From CAZZBK01 sp964652155 (GTDB taxonomy: Bacteria > Planctomycetota > Planctomycetia > Pirellulales > PNKZ01), in assembly GCA_964652155.1 (NCBI GenBank), contig CAZZBK010000087.1:1-25096 (forward strand): 25,096 nucleotides of DNA, read 5' to 3'. This document shows positions 15,832 through 24,252 of the stretch, one piece after another. A program made the position numbers and the translations under genes. Position 1 is the first letter of the stretch, and each line of letters begins with the position of its first letter. The notes beneath the pieces are model-generated. The model saw only the letters and a program-made list of their open reading frames with translations, did no database searches and had not been told where the DNA came from.

Positions 15832-16055
15832 GCGACGACCGCAGCGTGCTGGTCGTCAAGCGGCGGCGCTAAACCCGAAAGCGGACNNNNNNNNNNNNNN
15901 NNNNNNNNNNNNNNNNNNNNNNNNNNNNNNNNNNNNNNNNNNNNNNNNNNNNNNNNNNNNNNNNNNNNNNNNNNNNNNNNNNNNNNTTCACGACCTTGCA
16001 CTTCGTGTCGCACACGCACCGAGCGACTACGATCGGTGACCAAAGCGCGTCGAGC
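15832..16055 (+). repeat. direct repeat, right copy, interrupted by N-gap
   Basis: Second copy of 14803-15016. It begins inside the copied phosphatase 3' end, including its stop codon, but the rest of that gene is absent. The central 90 bases are replaced by N. The match stops at 16055, just before the -10 box of the carboxyltransferase promoter. Confidence 0.9.
15887..15986. other. assembly gap of 100 N
   Basis: Exactly 100 undetermined bases, a conventional scaffold gap size. Both flanks are 55-bp exact copies of sequence around 14858-14947, which is 90 bp. The true content is probably that 90-bp segment. Confidence 0.95.
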
Positions 16056-16064
16056 CGGTACAAT
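16036..16064 (+). promoter_or_regulatory. promoter for the carboxyltransferase gene
   Basis: GTGACC (16036-16041) and TACAAT (16059-16064) are 17 bp apart. The -35 lies within the right repeat and the -10 just outside it. The left repeat copy has the same GTGACC but no -10 behind it. Confidence 0.45.
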
Positions 16065-16153
16065 GACCCGACCCTCGCATGGACACGCTCCGGGTGCGAG
16101 GGCCTGGAGTCAGGGGTGGCTCTTAGCTTACGAGAGCGTGAAAGTGGTCGAGC

Positions 16154-17779
16154 ATGTCCAACGCACCCGCCATCGAATCGCTGTTTCAGCTCACGCAGCG
16201 CTGCCGCGCCGAGGAGCAACACATTCATCTCGGCGGCGGTCCACAAGCCATCGAACGTCAGCACGCCAAAGGTCGTCTCTCGGCCCGTGAACGGATCGCG
16301 CGGCTGATCGACCCGCATACGGCGTTCTGCGAGCTCGGTGCCTGGGCTGCCTGGAAGATGTACGAGTCGTGGGGGGGCGCGCCTGCGGCCGGCGTTGTTT
16401 GTGGCGTCGGGGTCATCCAGGGCCGACGACACATGATCATCGCCAACGATGCCACCGTGAAGGCCGGTGCCTTCTTCCCCATGACCTGCAAAAAGGTCTT
16501 GCGCTGCCAACGGATCGCGTTTCAGAACGCGCTCCCGCTCGTCTATCTGGTCGACTCGGCCGGCGTGTTCCTGCCCATGCAGGAAGACGTGTTCCCGGAC
16601 GAGGACGACTTCGGCCGCATCTTTCGCAATAACGCCGTGTTGAGCGCTGCGGGCATTGGTCAGCTCGCCGCGATCATGGGCAACTGCGTGGCCGGCGGCG
16701 GCTACTTGCCCGTGCTCTGCGACAAACTCCTGATGACCGAGGGGTCGGGTCTGTACTTGGCGGGTCCGGCCCTGGTCAAGAGCGCGATCGGTCAGGAAGT
16801 CTCGCACGAGGATCTGGGGGGCGCGGCCATGCACGCCACGATCAGCGGCACGATCGACTACCGCGAGAAAGACGACGACGCCTGCCTGAACCGGCTGCGC
16901 GAGTTGATCGGCCTGCACGGCGCCGACCCCGATCAGCCCGTGGCTCCGTATGCGCGTGGCCCGGTCGTGAGCGCCAAGCGCCCCGGCGGCGACCTGTACG
17001 ACATCGCGGCCAATCCGCTCAAAGGTTACGAAACGAAACACGTGCTCGATTGCCTGGTCGATGCCGACACGTTCATCGAGTACAAGGCCGAATACGGCCA
17101 ATCGCTGGTCTGCGGGACGGCGCGGATCGGCGGCTTCGCGGTGGGCATCGTGGCCAATCAGCGACACCCCGTGCGCCCCGCCGAGGGGCCGTTGCAATTC
17201 GGCGGCGTGCTGTATGTCGACAGCGCTGAGAAGGCCGCCCGGTTCGTGATGAACTGCAATCAGGACTTCTTGCCGCTGATCTTCTTACAAGACGTCAACG
17301 GTTTCATGGTGGGACGTGACAGCGAGCGCTCAGGTATCATCAAGGCTGGGGCCAAGCTGGTGAACGCCATCAGCAACAGTCGCGTCCCCAAGCTCACCGT
17401 CATCACCGGCGGCTCGTTTGGCGCGGGCAACTACGCGCTCTGCGGCAAGGCGTTTGATCCGCGGTTCATTTTCGCCTGGCCCAACAGCCGCTGCGCCGTG
17501 ATGGGCAGCGACCAGGCCACGAGCACGCTGCTCGACATCACCGTAAAGAGTTTAGAACGCCAGGGGCATGCGATCGACGCCGCCGAGTTGGCGCAACTGC
17601 GCGATCAGGTCAAAGGGGACTACGATCGCGCGATGGACGCGCGCTACGGCGCGGCGCGTCTCTGGGTCGATCGCCTGATCGATCCGGCCGAGACTCGGCA
17701 GGAACTGATCACCACCCTGGAAATCGTCACCCGCCGCGCCGAGGTCGAGCCCTTCAAGCTCGGCGTGTTTCAGGTGTGA
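16154..17779 (+). CDS. acyl-CoA carboxylase carboxyltransferase (MccB/PccB type)
   Basis: A 541-residue biotin-dependent carboxyltransferase subunit with two crotonase-like halves. The first half has VYLVDSAGVFLPMQEDVFPD (about 130-149) and GNCVAGGGYLP; GGAAMHATISGTIDY follows. The second half has GGSFGAGNYALCGKAFDPRFIFAWPNSR (about 418-445) and MGSDQATSTLL. The DSxG-x-x-L-P-x-Q-x-x-VFPD block and the second-half motif are closer to 3-methylcrotonyl-CoA carboxylase beta than to propionyl-CoA carboxylase, which suggests leucine or isoprenoid breakdown, but substrate cannot be fixed from sequence alone. It transfers the carboxyl group from biotin to acyl-CoA. No biotin carboxylase or carrier gene is adjacent, so it must pair with a subunit encoded elsewhere. 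Confidence 0.93.
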   Translation: MSNAPAIESLFQLTQRCRAEEQHIHLGGGPQAIERQHAKGRLSARERIARLIDPHTAFCELGAWAAWKMYESWGGAPAAGVVCGVGVIQGRRHMIIANDATVKAGAFFPMTCKKVLRCQRIAFQNALPLVYLVDSAGVFLPMQEDVFPDEDDFGRIFRNNAVLSAAGIGQLAAIMGNCVAGGGYLPVLCDKLLMTEGSGLYLAGPALVKSAIGQEVSHEDLGGAAMHATISGTIDYREKDDDACLNRLRELIGLHGADPDQPVAPYARGPVVSAKRPGGDLYDIAANPLKGYETKHVLDCLVDADTFIEYKAEYGQSLVCGTARIGGFAVGIVANQRHPVRPAEGPLQFGGVLYVDSAEKAARFVMNCNQDFLPLIFLQDVNGFMVGRDSERSGIIKAGAKLVNAISNSRVPKLTVITGGSFGAGNYALCGKAFDPRFIFAWPNSRCAVMGSDQATSTLLDITVKSLERQGHAIDAAELAQLRDQVKGDYDRAMDARYGAARLWVDRLIDPAETRQELITTLEIVTRRAEVEPFKLGVFQV

Positions 17780-17830
17780 GGGATCCATCAGCTCAATATA
17801 GCCCTCGACCTACTTGAGAATGTATCTTTC

Positions 17831-18472
17831 ATGATCACCGAAACCTGCGCTGGCTATGCCTGTGAGTTTGCCGAGACCGAAGCGGAGGTCCGGGCGCTCT
17901 ACGGTCCGCCGTCGGACTTGTCGACCCGTAAGTCACTCAAGCAACTCGATGAACACTGCCGCAACTTCATCGCCCGCGCGCCGTTTTTGTGCCTGGCGAC
18001 GGCTCATGCCTCAGGACCGAGCGATATCTCGCCGCGCGGCGATGCCCCGGGCTTTGCTCGCGTGCTCGATCCCCACACGCTGTTCATCCCCGATCGACTC
18101 GGCAATAACCGGCTCGATAGCCTGAGCAATGTGATCAGCCAACCACACGTGGCGCTGCTCTTCTTGGTGCCAGGGGTTGATGAGACGCTGCGGGTCAACG
18201 GTCGTGGGCGGATCGTCATCGGCGGGGCATTGCTCGCCGAGTGCGCAGCCAACGGTAAGACACCACGCACCGGCTTGCTCGTCGAGGTGCAGGAGGCGTT
18301 TCTGCAATGCGCCAAGGCGCTCAAGCGATCGCATCTGTGGACGGGCGAGTACACGATTGCGAGGGACGAGCTGCCCACGCTCGGCAAGATGCTGGCCGAT
18401 CAGATCGGCGGCCTATCGGTCGAGGACCTCGACTGCCGGATCGAGAGCGCGTACCGCGAAAAGCTCTACTGA
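17831..18472 (+). CDS. PPOX-class FMN-binding flavoprotein (DR2398-like)
   Basis: A 213-residue split-barrel flavoprotein of the pyridoxamine-5'-phosphate-oxidase-like fold. FIARAPFLCLATAHASGPSDISPRGDAPGF is the typical FMN-binding entry, followed by LFIPDRLGNNRLDSLSNV and VNGRGRIV, and LKRSHLW near the C-terminus. The pattern fits the MSMEG_1061/DR2398 subfamily (TIGR04025-like). The real substrate of this subfamily is poorly known, so it should not be read as PdxH. Start ATG at 17831 with GAGAATG upstream. It follows the carboxyltransferase by 51 bp on the same strand and could share its transcript. Confidence 0.88.
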   Translation: MITETCAGYACEFAETEAEVRALYGPPSDLSTRKSLKQLDEHCRNFIARAPFLCLATAHASGPSDISPRGDAPGFARVLDPHTLFIPDRLGNNRLDSLSNVISQPHVALLFLVPGVDETLRVNGRGRIVIGGALLAECAANGKTPRTGLLVEVQEAFLQCAKALKRSHLWTGEYTIARDELPTLGKMLADQIGGLSVEDLDCRIESAYREKLY

Positions 18473-18592
18473 TTGCCGAAATTTATATTCTTCGCAGTGA
18501 ACAGGTGGAATAGCGGCCTCGGATTGCGTTTAAGGTATTTAAGGGGTTCTCGCCTGCTCTCCCACCCAAGACTCTTGTGCCCGAGCGATCAC

Positions 18593-19606
18593 ATGACCCG
18601 CACCACGCGCGTGTTGTTGCTGCTGACCCTGTGGACATCGCCGCTCGCGGCCCATCCGGGCCATGACCACGGCGAGGGAGCACTGGCGCAGAACTCGCCG
18701 ATTGCGGCCAAGTCGACGCCCACGGTGCTCAACACGCAGCACGTCAAATGGGTCGACCGCGATGGCTATCGATTTCTCGAAGCCGATGGCTTGCCCGACC
18801 ACACGACCGGCCAGTTCCCCAATCGCAACAACCCCAACACGATCCGGGCTCAAAAATACACGTTCCGCATCCCTGACGCCCCGCAGCCAGCCTCGCGGCC
18901 GACGTTTGTCGGCGGCTGGGTGTTTGGCGTGGCTCTCAATGGCGTGCCGTTCGATCCGCTCACGAACGAGTTTTGGCAGGGGAACCGACAAGCGGGCTGG
19001 CGCTACGAAGCGATCAACCCGCAGTTCAGCTTGGGGCTCGACCAGCACAACGCCCATGTGCAACCCAGCGGCGCGTATCACTATCATGGCGTGCCGACCG
19101 GCTTGATCGAGCGTCGTGGCAGCAACGCTAAAGAGCAGATGACCTTGTTGGGTTACGCGGCCGACGGCTATCCGATCTACAACGCCTGGGGGCACTCGAA
19201 GAGCGACGATCCGTCGAGCCCGCTGAAGAAATTGCGCACCAGTTATCAACTCAAGCCGGGCCAGCGTCCTGGCGGCGCGGCCGGACCCGGCGGAAAATAC
19301 GATGGCACGTTTGGTGAGGATTTCGAGTACGTGAGCGGCAGCGGCGATCTCGACGAGTGCAACGGCCGCACGGGAGTCACGCCCGACTCGAAGCAGCCGA
19401 CGTATTACTATGTCGTCGGCGACGAGTTCCCTTTCATCCCGCGCTATCTGCGTGGGACACCTGACCCGAGCTTCCAGCACGCGGCGGCGCGCGGCGGTGG
19501 AGGTCCGGCAGGCCGTGGTCCGCCGCCCGGTCGCGGCCCCTTCGGCTCACCACCTCCGCCCGGTCGTGGCCCCTTCGGACCACCTCCACCGCCAAAACAA
19601 AACTGA
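18593..19606 (+). CDS. secreted YHYH-domain protein with Gly/Pro-rich tail
   Basis: A 337-residue protein. A short charged N-terminus and hydrophobic stretch (MTRTTRVLLLLTLWTSPLAA) look like a signal peptide, giving a mature start rich in His (HPGHDHGEG). The central region contains the YHYH motif in HVQPSGAYHYHGVPTGL (PF14240-like), then LLGYAADGYPIYNAWG and a C-terminal YYYVVGDEFPFIPRYLRG. The family is extracytoplasmic and of unknown function; the His cluster suggests metal binding. The last 45 residues are repeats of the kind RGPFGSPPPPG, similar in composition to the tail of the kinase at 723-3860. The start at 18593 is chosen for the signal peptide; an in-frame extension to 18473 has no such feature. 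Confidence 0.87.
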   Translation: MTRTTRVLLLLTLWTSPLAAHPGHDHGEGALAQNSPIAAKSTPTVLNTQHVKWVDRDGYRFLEADGLPDHTTGQFPNRNNPNTIRAQKYTFRIPDAPQPASRPTFVGGWVFGVALNGVPFDPLTNEFWQGNRQAGWRYEAINPQFSLGLDQHNAHVQPSGAYHYHGVPTGLIERRGSNAKEQMTLLGYAADGYPIYNAWGHSKSDDPSSPLKKLRTSYQLKPGQRPGGAAGPGGKYDGTFGEDFEYVSGSGDLDECNGRTGVTPDSKQPTYYYVVGDEFPFIPRYLRGTPDPSFQHAAARGGGGPAGRGPPPGRGPFGSPPPPGRGPFGPPPPPKQN

Positions 19607-19655
19607 CTCGCTCGAGTCGAGGTAACAGGGGGACGCGTGTTTCTCATCAACCGGT

Positions 19656-19698
19656 CCCTTCTCCCCTCGGGAGCAGGTGGCCGAAAGCCGGATGAGGG
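19656..19698 (+). repeat. dispersed hairpin repeat, copy 3
   Basis: Same order as the copies at 9057 and 9157: CCCTTCTCCC, short loop, GGGAGCAGGTGGCC, then GCCGGATGAGGG. It lies 50 bp after the YHYH stop codon. Confidence 0.65.
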
Positions 19699-19749
19699 CG
19701 TTTGCAAGCTTCATCGCCACTCAATCGAGTGTGAGCGTCAGCGTTGTGG

Positions 19750-19840
19750 GTGGCTGGCGTTTTGCAAAGCAAAACCCGGCTCGCTTCGAGGCGGTGTCAA
19801 ACGTCACTCGCCGGGTTTTGCTTTGCAAAACGCCAGTCAC
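19750..19840. repeat. 31-bp nested inverted repeat
   Basis: Left arm 19750-19780 and right arm 19810-19840 are complementary with one mismatch, which would be a G-U pair in RNA (G19753). The loop is 29 bases. Each arm also contains its own small hairpin, GTTTTGC-AAA-GCAAAAC in the left arm, so the whole can fold as one long stem or as two short ones. The region is non-coding. Confidence 0.85.
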
Positions 19841-20216
19841 CCTTGCGCACCATCCCTTTTCTACTTTGGCCGAGTCTCTACGATCGATTGAGTCTCTCAA
19901 ACCTCAATGGAGTCACCCGCGCTACCCGAGAGAGCCCAATAAGCCTTCTGCGGCGGAATATAACCACCATAATGAACAAGCACTTACGATGATCGACGGT
20001 CTTGCGACACGAATTGAACGGCCGCTGCGAGCAGGTCGATTTTGCTCGACAAATCCTGTAGCTCGGGCGCTCGTGGGCTGATAACATATCTGGCAGCGCT
20101 TGCATGTCATGCTCGATTCAATAGAACGAACATGCCGACTTGCGCTCGCGCCCACCCTGACCGTCGTCGAGACGGTCCCCGCCCGTCCTTGACCCGCCTG
20201 AACCCAACGAGTTGTC

Positions 20217-21848
20217 ATGCGCTCCGTAGCGTCCTACGTATGGTCGGTTGTGCTGCTTGCGATCGTGTCGCCGCTGGCGAGCGAGGCACGCGGCGAAACA
20301 TTGCTTCCTCCGGATCGTTCGCTCGCCGATGTGGTCAATCACTACATCGACGGTCCGCTGTTGAAGGCCAAGGTGACGATCGCGCCACAGATCGCGGACA
20401 CTGTTTTGGTGCGGCGGTTGACACTCGACCTGATCGGTCGCATTCCCACTCCGGGAGAAGTGCAGGCGTACCTCGCCTCGACCGACAAAGACAAGCGTGC
20501 GCAGCTCGTTCGCCGGCTGATCGACTCGAGCGAGTTCAAGCAGCACCAGATCAACGAGTTCGATTTTCTGCTGATGGCCGACGGCAAAGGGGGCTTGCGC
20601 GACTATCTGACCAAGGCGTTCGACAAGGGTCGCACCTGGGACCAAATGTTCCGCGATCTGGTGTCCGGCGACTTTAGCGACCCCGAGCAGAAACAGGCGC
20701 AAGAGTTTCTCAAGCTGCGGGCCAAAGACCTCGACCGGCTCACCAACGATGTCAGCTCCATTTTCTTCGGCGTCAATATCTCGTGCGCCCAGTGTCACGA
20801 CCACCCGCTGGTTGACGACTGGAAGCAGGATCACTTCTACGGGCTGAAATCGTTCTTCCAGCGCACCTACGAGAACGGCGGTTACATTGGCGAGCGCGAC
20901 TACGGGCTGGTGAGCTACCTGACCCCCAAGGGCGAACAACGCCAGGGCAAGCTCATGTTCCTCAGCGGCGACGTGATCGCCGAGCCCGAGGCGAAAGAGC
21001 CGGACAACAAGGCCAAGAAAGAAGAGCAAGATCTGCTCAAGAAATTGGCCGATAAGAAAGAGCCGCCGCCGGCACCGAAGTTCAGCCGCCGCGCCAAGCT
21101 CGTCGAAGTCACGTTGCAAAGCGAAGGACGCGACATGTTTGCCCGCGCCTTCGTTAATCGGGTCATTCAACGCCTGTTCGGCTATGGGCTGGTCATGCCG
21201 GCCGATCAGATGCACTCGGCCAATCCCCCCAGCCACCCGGAACTGCTCGACTGGCTGGCGCGCGACACCATCGCGCACCAATTCGATCTGAGCCGGCTCG
21301 TCGAGGGGCTCGTCAACAGCCAGGCCTACTCGCGCAGCAGCCGTTGGGAGAAAGGGGACGTGCCGCATCCGTCGTCGTTCGCCGTCGGCCAGACGCGGCC
21401 ACTGAGCCCCTATCCGTTCGCGTACTCGTTGCGCGTCGCCACGACCGATCCGCAAGCCTTCGCCACGAGCAACAAGCCGGAAGACGTCGCGAAAAAACTC
21501 AACGGTCTCCTCGGCAGCTCACGCGGCTTGGCCGGCCTGTTTCCCCAGCCCGACGATAACTTCCAAGTCAGCGTCAGCGAGACGCTCATGTTCAGCAACG
21601 GCGACATGGTCGAAAAGGATCTGTTGAGTGACGCGGGCGATCGCCTGCTGGGTCGCCTCAAGCAGATTACCGACCCGAAGCAACAAATCGAAATGGCGGT
21701 TTGGAGCGTGCTGTGTCGCGCGCCGGACGCCGAAGAGACGGCGGCCATGCTCAAATACCTGCAAGCCCGCAGCGACCGCAAGCCCGACGCCCTCGAACAA
21801 ATCGTCTGGGCGCTGTTGACCAGCGCCGAGTTTCGTTTCAATTATTAG
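20217..21848 (+). CDS. DUF1549/DUF1553 domain protein (PSCyt2/PSD1 type)
   Basis: A 543-residue exported protein typical of planctomycetes. Residues 1-27 form a signal peptide (VVLLAIVSPLASEARG). The DUF1549 part runs to about 230 and includes ADTVLVRRLTLDLIGRIPT and the haem-binding-like CAQCHDHPLVDDW; the charged linker (EAKEPDNKAKKEEQDLLKKL) leads into DUF1553 with MFARAFVNRVIQRLFGYGLV and HPELLDWLARD, ending LLTSAEFRFNY. Single CxxCH suggests one c-type haem. It is about half the length of the fused PSCyt1-PSCyt2-PSD1 proteins, lacking the N-terminal cytochrome module. It lies directly before a DUF1501 gene, the usual pairing; the job of this pair is unknown, though a link to polysaccharide breakdown has been suggested. 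Confidence 0.92.
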   Translation: MRSVASYVWSVVLLAIVSPLASEARGETLLPPDRSLADVVNHYIDGPLLKAKVTIAPQIADTVLVRRLTLDLIGRIPTPGEVQAYLASTDKDKRAQLVRRLIDSSEFKQHQINEFDFLLMADGKGGLRDYLTKAFDKGRTWDQMFRDLVSGDFSDPEQKQAQEFLKLRAKDLDRLTNDVSSIFFGVNISCAQCHDHPLVDDWKQDHFYGLKSFFQRTYENGGYIGERDYGLVSYLTPKGEQRQGKLMFLSGDVIAEPEAKEPDNKAKKEEQDLLKKLADKKEPPPAPKFSRRAKLVEVTLQSEGRDMFARAFVNRVIQRLFGYGLVMPADQMHSANPPSHPELLDWLARDTIAHQFDLSRLVEGLVNSQAYSRSSRWEKGDVPHPSSFAVGQTRPLSPYPFAYSLRVATTDPQAFATSNKPEDVAKKLNGLLGSSRGLAGLFPQPDDNFQVSVSETLMFSNGDMVEKDLLSDAGDRLLGRLKQITDPKQQIEMAVWSVLCRAPDAEETAAMLKYLQARSDRKPDALEQIVWALLTSAEFRFNY

Positions 21849-21907
21849 CCACCGAGACCGTCGCGGCATGGGCTGCGCGGTAGGCATTTAACTTTGCGAG
21901 AGTGATC

Positions 21908-23197
21908 ATGTCACACGACCACCACGCTGCTGTGAGTCGACGTTCGTTCTTGACCGCCGTGTCGGCCACCACGGCGACCTTGGCTGCCGATATGACGCAG
22001 CTCGACGTGCTGACGAATCCGGCCCTGGCCGCTGAATTGAAACGCCAGGACAAGCGCGTGATTCTGCTCTGGTTGGCCGGCGGCGCCAGTCAGCTCGAAA
22101 CATTCGACCCCAAGCCGGGTCGCGCCACCGGCGGACCTTATCGCAGCATTCCGACCGTCATCCCCAGCGTGCATATCTCGGAGCTCATGCCCAAGATGGC
22201 CGCCCGGCTCAACTACACCTCCATCATTCGCTCGCTCAACACGCGTAACGCCGATCACGGCGGCGGGTCGACCCTCATGTCATTGGGCCGACGCGACGAA
22301 CCCAGCCTCCGCTACCCTGACCTGGGCGCGGTCGTCTCGCGCGAACTCGGACGCATCGACAGCCAGGTCCCCGACTACGTCTCGTTCTACAGCCAGACCG
22401 AAGGACGCGGCAGCGCCGTGGGACGCTCGGGCTTTTTCGGCGCTCGCTACGCCCCGATGTTTCTCACCAACGGCTCAACCCCCGAGTATCTGCATCGCCA
22501 AGAATCGATCAGCGAGCTCGATCATCATCAACGCTCGGAACTGCGCGACATGCTCAGCAAGCGATTTATGCGCGGCCGCGAAGGGGCCGTCGTCGGCTCG
22601 CATAACCAGGCCTACGCGCGGGTCCGCGGCCTGATGGCCAGCGAGTCGCTCTTCGACATCGACCAAGAATCGCAGGCCATGCGCGACAAGTACGGCCCCT
22701 CGCTCTTCGGACAGCAGTGCCTCGTCGCTCGCCGATTGGTCGAAGCCGGCGTGCCGTTCGTCAAGGTCGGACGTGCTTGGTGGGACAGCCACGGCGAAAA
22801 CTTTGAAACCCACTTGGAACTCGTCACCGAACTCGATCATGTCATGAGCACGTTGCTCGATGACCTGCGCGATCGCGGCATGCTCGACAACACCCTAGTC
22901 GTCACCCTCAGCGAGTTCGGCCGCACGCCCAAGATCAATCAAGGCCTGGGACGCGATCACTTCGCCAGCGCCTGGAGCGTCTCGCTCAGCGGCTCGGGCG
23001 TCAAAGGTGGCAGCGTTTACGGCAAGACCGATCCCGACGGCCAAACCGTGGCCGAGGGTGAAGTCGGCGCGGCCCAAGTCTTCGCCACCATTTACAAAGC
23101 CGTCGGCATCGATCCGAAAAAAGAATATCACGTCGGCGCGCGGCCTGTCCCCCTGACCGACATCGGCACCGAACCGATCAACGACGTGTTGGCGTAA
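21908..23197 (+). CDS. DUF1501 protein, Tat-exported
   Basis: A 429-residue protein. SRRSFLTAVSATTATLAAD near the N-terminus is a twin-arginine signal. The body matches DUF1501, a sulfatase/alkaline-phosphatase-like fold: VILLWLAGGASQLETFDPKPG, NADHGGG, GQQCLVARRLVEAGVPFVKV, WWDSHGENF, and TLVVTLSEFGRTPKIN with GRDHF. These Asp, His and Glu residues could bind metal. The start ATG at 21908 has GCGAGAG upstream; a GTG at 21902 is two codons earlier. Gap to the DUF1549 gene is 59 bp, so the two are probably one operon. Confidence 0.93.
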   Translation: MSHDHHAAVSRRSFLTAVSATTATLAADMTQLDVLTNPALAAELKRQDKRVILLWLAGGASQLETFDPKPGRATGGPYRSIPTVIPSVHISELMPKMAARLNYTSIIRSLNTRNADHGGGSTLMSLGRRDEPSLRYPDLGAVVSRELGRIDSQVPDYVSFYSQTEGRGSAVGRSGFFGARYAPMFLTNGSTPEYLHRQESISELDHHQRSELRDMLSKRFMRGREGAVVGSHNQAYARVRGLMASESLFDIDQESQAMRDKYGPSLFGQQCLVARRLVEAGVPFVKVGRAWWDSHGENFETHLELVTELDHVMSTLLDDLRDRGMLDNTLVVTLSEFGRTPKINQGLGRDHFASAWSVSLSGSGVKGGSVYGKTDPDGQTVAEGEVGAAQVFATIYKAVGIDPKKEYHVGARPVPLTDIGTEPINDVLA

Positions 23198-23250
23198 TGT
23201 TTTTTACCTTCGATGATCGAGTCGCCAAGCCTCACCGAGCTTAATTTCCC

Positions 23251-24252
23251 ATGCTAGACCCCACGAAATATAAAGTCGTCAAAGACGTTGCCCGACCGGA
23301 TATTCTCTTCGGCTTGGCTCGCGTGCCCAACTCGCAGCGCGTGTTCTTCGGCAGCAGTGACTTCAACGTCTACGAACTCGACCTGTCGGTCGACAAACCC
23401 GAGGCGAAGAAAGTCGGTTCGCACGAAAGTTATGTCACCACCGTTGCCATCGCCGGCGACTATTTGATCTCGGGCAGCTACGATGCCCGGCTCAAATGGT
23501 GGAAGCTTGCCGATCATGAAGCTCTGCGCAGCGTCGATGCCCACGACAAGCGGATTCGCAATGTCACCGCCTCGCCCGACGGCAAGCTGCTCGCCAGCGT
23601 CGCCGACGATATGGTCTGTCGAGTCTGGGACTCGAGCAGCGGCAAGCGCGTGCATGAGCTACGCGGACACGACCCGATCACGCCGCATCACTATCCCAAC
23701 ACATTGCACGCGGTGACATTCTCTTCCGACGGAAAATTACTCGCCACCGGCGATAAGTCGGGCAAGGTCGTTGTCTGGAACGTCAAGAGCGGCAAGCAAG
23801 AAGCCACCTTCGAGGCGGCCGGCGTATACACCTGGGACCCGAACCAGCGACGACACTCGATCGGCGGCATTCGCTCGCTCCGCTTCTCGAAAGACAGTGC
23901 ACAGATCGCCGTGGGCGGCATGGGCAAAGTCGGCAACGTCGACCATCCCGACGCGCCCGCCCGCTTGGAGGTGTATGACTGGCGCGCCAACAAGCGGCTC
24001 CACGAGCTACAAACCGACGGCAAGCTCAAGGGGATGATCGAGCAGTTGGCCTTCGCTCCGGATGGTAGTTTTCTGGTCGGGACCGGTGGCGGCTATGCAG
24101 GCGTGATTGCCTTTTTTGACCTTGCCGCGGGGAAGATCGTATTTCAAGACAGTTCACCGATGCACGTGCATGGGATGCAACTCGACGAGAGCGGCCGACG
24201 GATTTACGCAGCCGGTCACAACAAGCTCGTCGTTTGGGAGTGCCCCGCGTAG
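23251..24252 (+). CDS. WD40-repeat beta-propeller protein
   Basis: A 333-residue protein of WD40 repeats with no signal peptide. Repeats are visible at SHESYVTTVAIAG...GSYDARLKWWKL, AHDKRIRNVTASPDGKLLASVADDMVCRVWD, LHAVTFSSDGKLLATGDKSGKVVVWNV, RSLRFSKDSAQIAVGG...LEVYDW, and EQLAFAPDGSFLVGTGGG, with a last blade ending NKLVVWECP. This gives about seven blades, one complete propeller. It probably works as a binding platform. It lies 53 bp after the DUF1501 gene on the same strand, a common planctomycete grouping with DUF1549/DUF1501 genes. No ribosome site is obvious before ATG 23251. Confidence 0.92.
   Translation: MLDPTKYKVVKDVARPDILFGLARVPNSQRVFFGSSDFNVYELDLSVDKPEAKKVGSHESYVTTVAIAGDYLISGSYDARLKWWKLADHEALRSVDAHDKRIRNVTASPDGKLLASVADDMVCRVWDSSSGKRVHELRGHDPITPHHYPNTLHAVTFSSDGKLLATGDKSGKVVVWNVKSGKQEATFEAAGVYTWDPNQRRHSIGGIRSLRFSKDSAQIAVGGMGKVGNVDHPDAPARLEVYDWRANKRLHELQTDGKLKGMIEQLAFAPDGSFLVGTGGGYAGVIAFFDLAAGKIVFQDSSPMHVHGMQLDESGRRIYAAGHNKLVVWECPA

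Larger units (their letters stand above)
15725..16153. other. intergenic region with repeat copy and assembly gap
   Basis: Between the antitoxin start (leftward) and the carboxyltransferase start (rightward). It holds the candidate operator at 15753-15767, the right direct repeat with the 100-N gap, a promoter at 16036-16064 and an 8-bp hairpin (CCCTCGCA/TGCGAGGG, 16072-16102) at about the predicted transcript start. No gene is visible here. Confidence 0.6.
19607..20216. other. 610-bp intergenic region with repeat cluster
   Basis: The spacer after the YHYH gene. It holds the third copy of the dispersed hairpin repeat (19656-19698), a small palindrome CACTC/GAGTG near 19718, and a 31-bp nested inverted repeat (19750-19840). 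From 19841 to 20216 I see no gene; a weak promoter-like pair TTGCAT (20100-20105) and TAGAAC (20122-20127), 16 bp apart, precedes the DUF1549 gene by about 90 bp. Open frames across this spacer run through the repeats and are not believable genes. Confidence 0.6.

Noticed and set aside
14803..16055. Composite transposon interpretation of the direct repeats
   Set aside because: No transposase or terminal inverted repeats are present, and the duplication of about 214 bp is far too long for a target site duplication.
15869..17197. Long minus-strand frame (442 codons) crossing the N-gap
   Set aside because: It reads through undetermined bases and mirrors the carboxyltransferase gene.
19677..20081. 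Frame of 134 codons after the YHYH gene
   Set aside because: It passes through the dispersed repeat and the 31-bp inverted repeat and has no ribosome site or recognisable product.
20118..21455. Minus-strand frame of 445 codons opposite the DUF1549 gene
   Set aside because: Shadow frame; product has no family motifs, while the plus strand has signal peptide, CxxCH and DUF1553 blocks.
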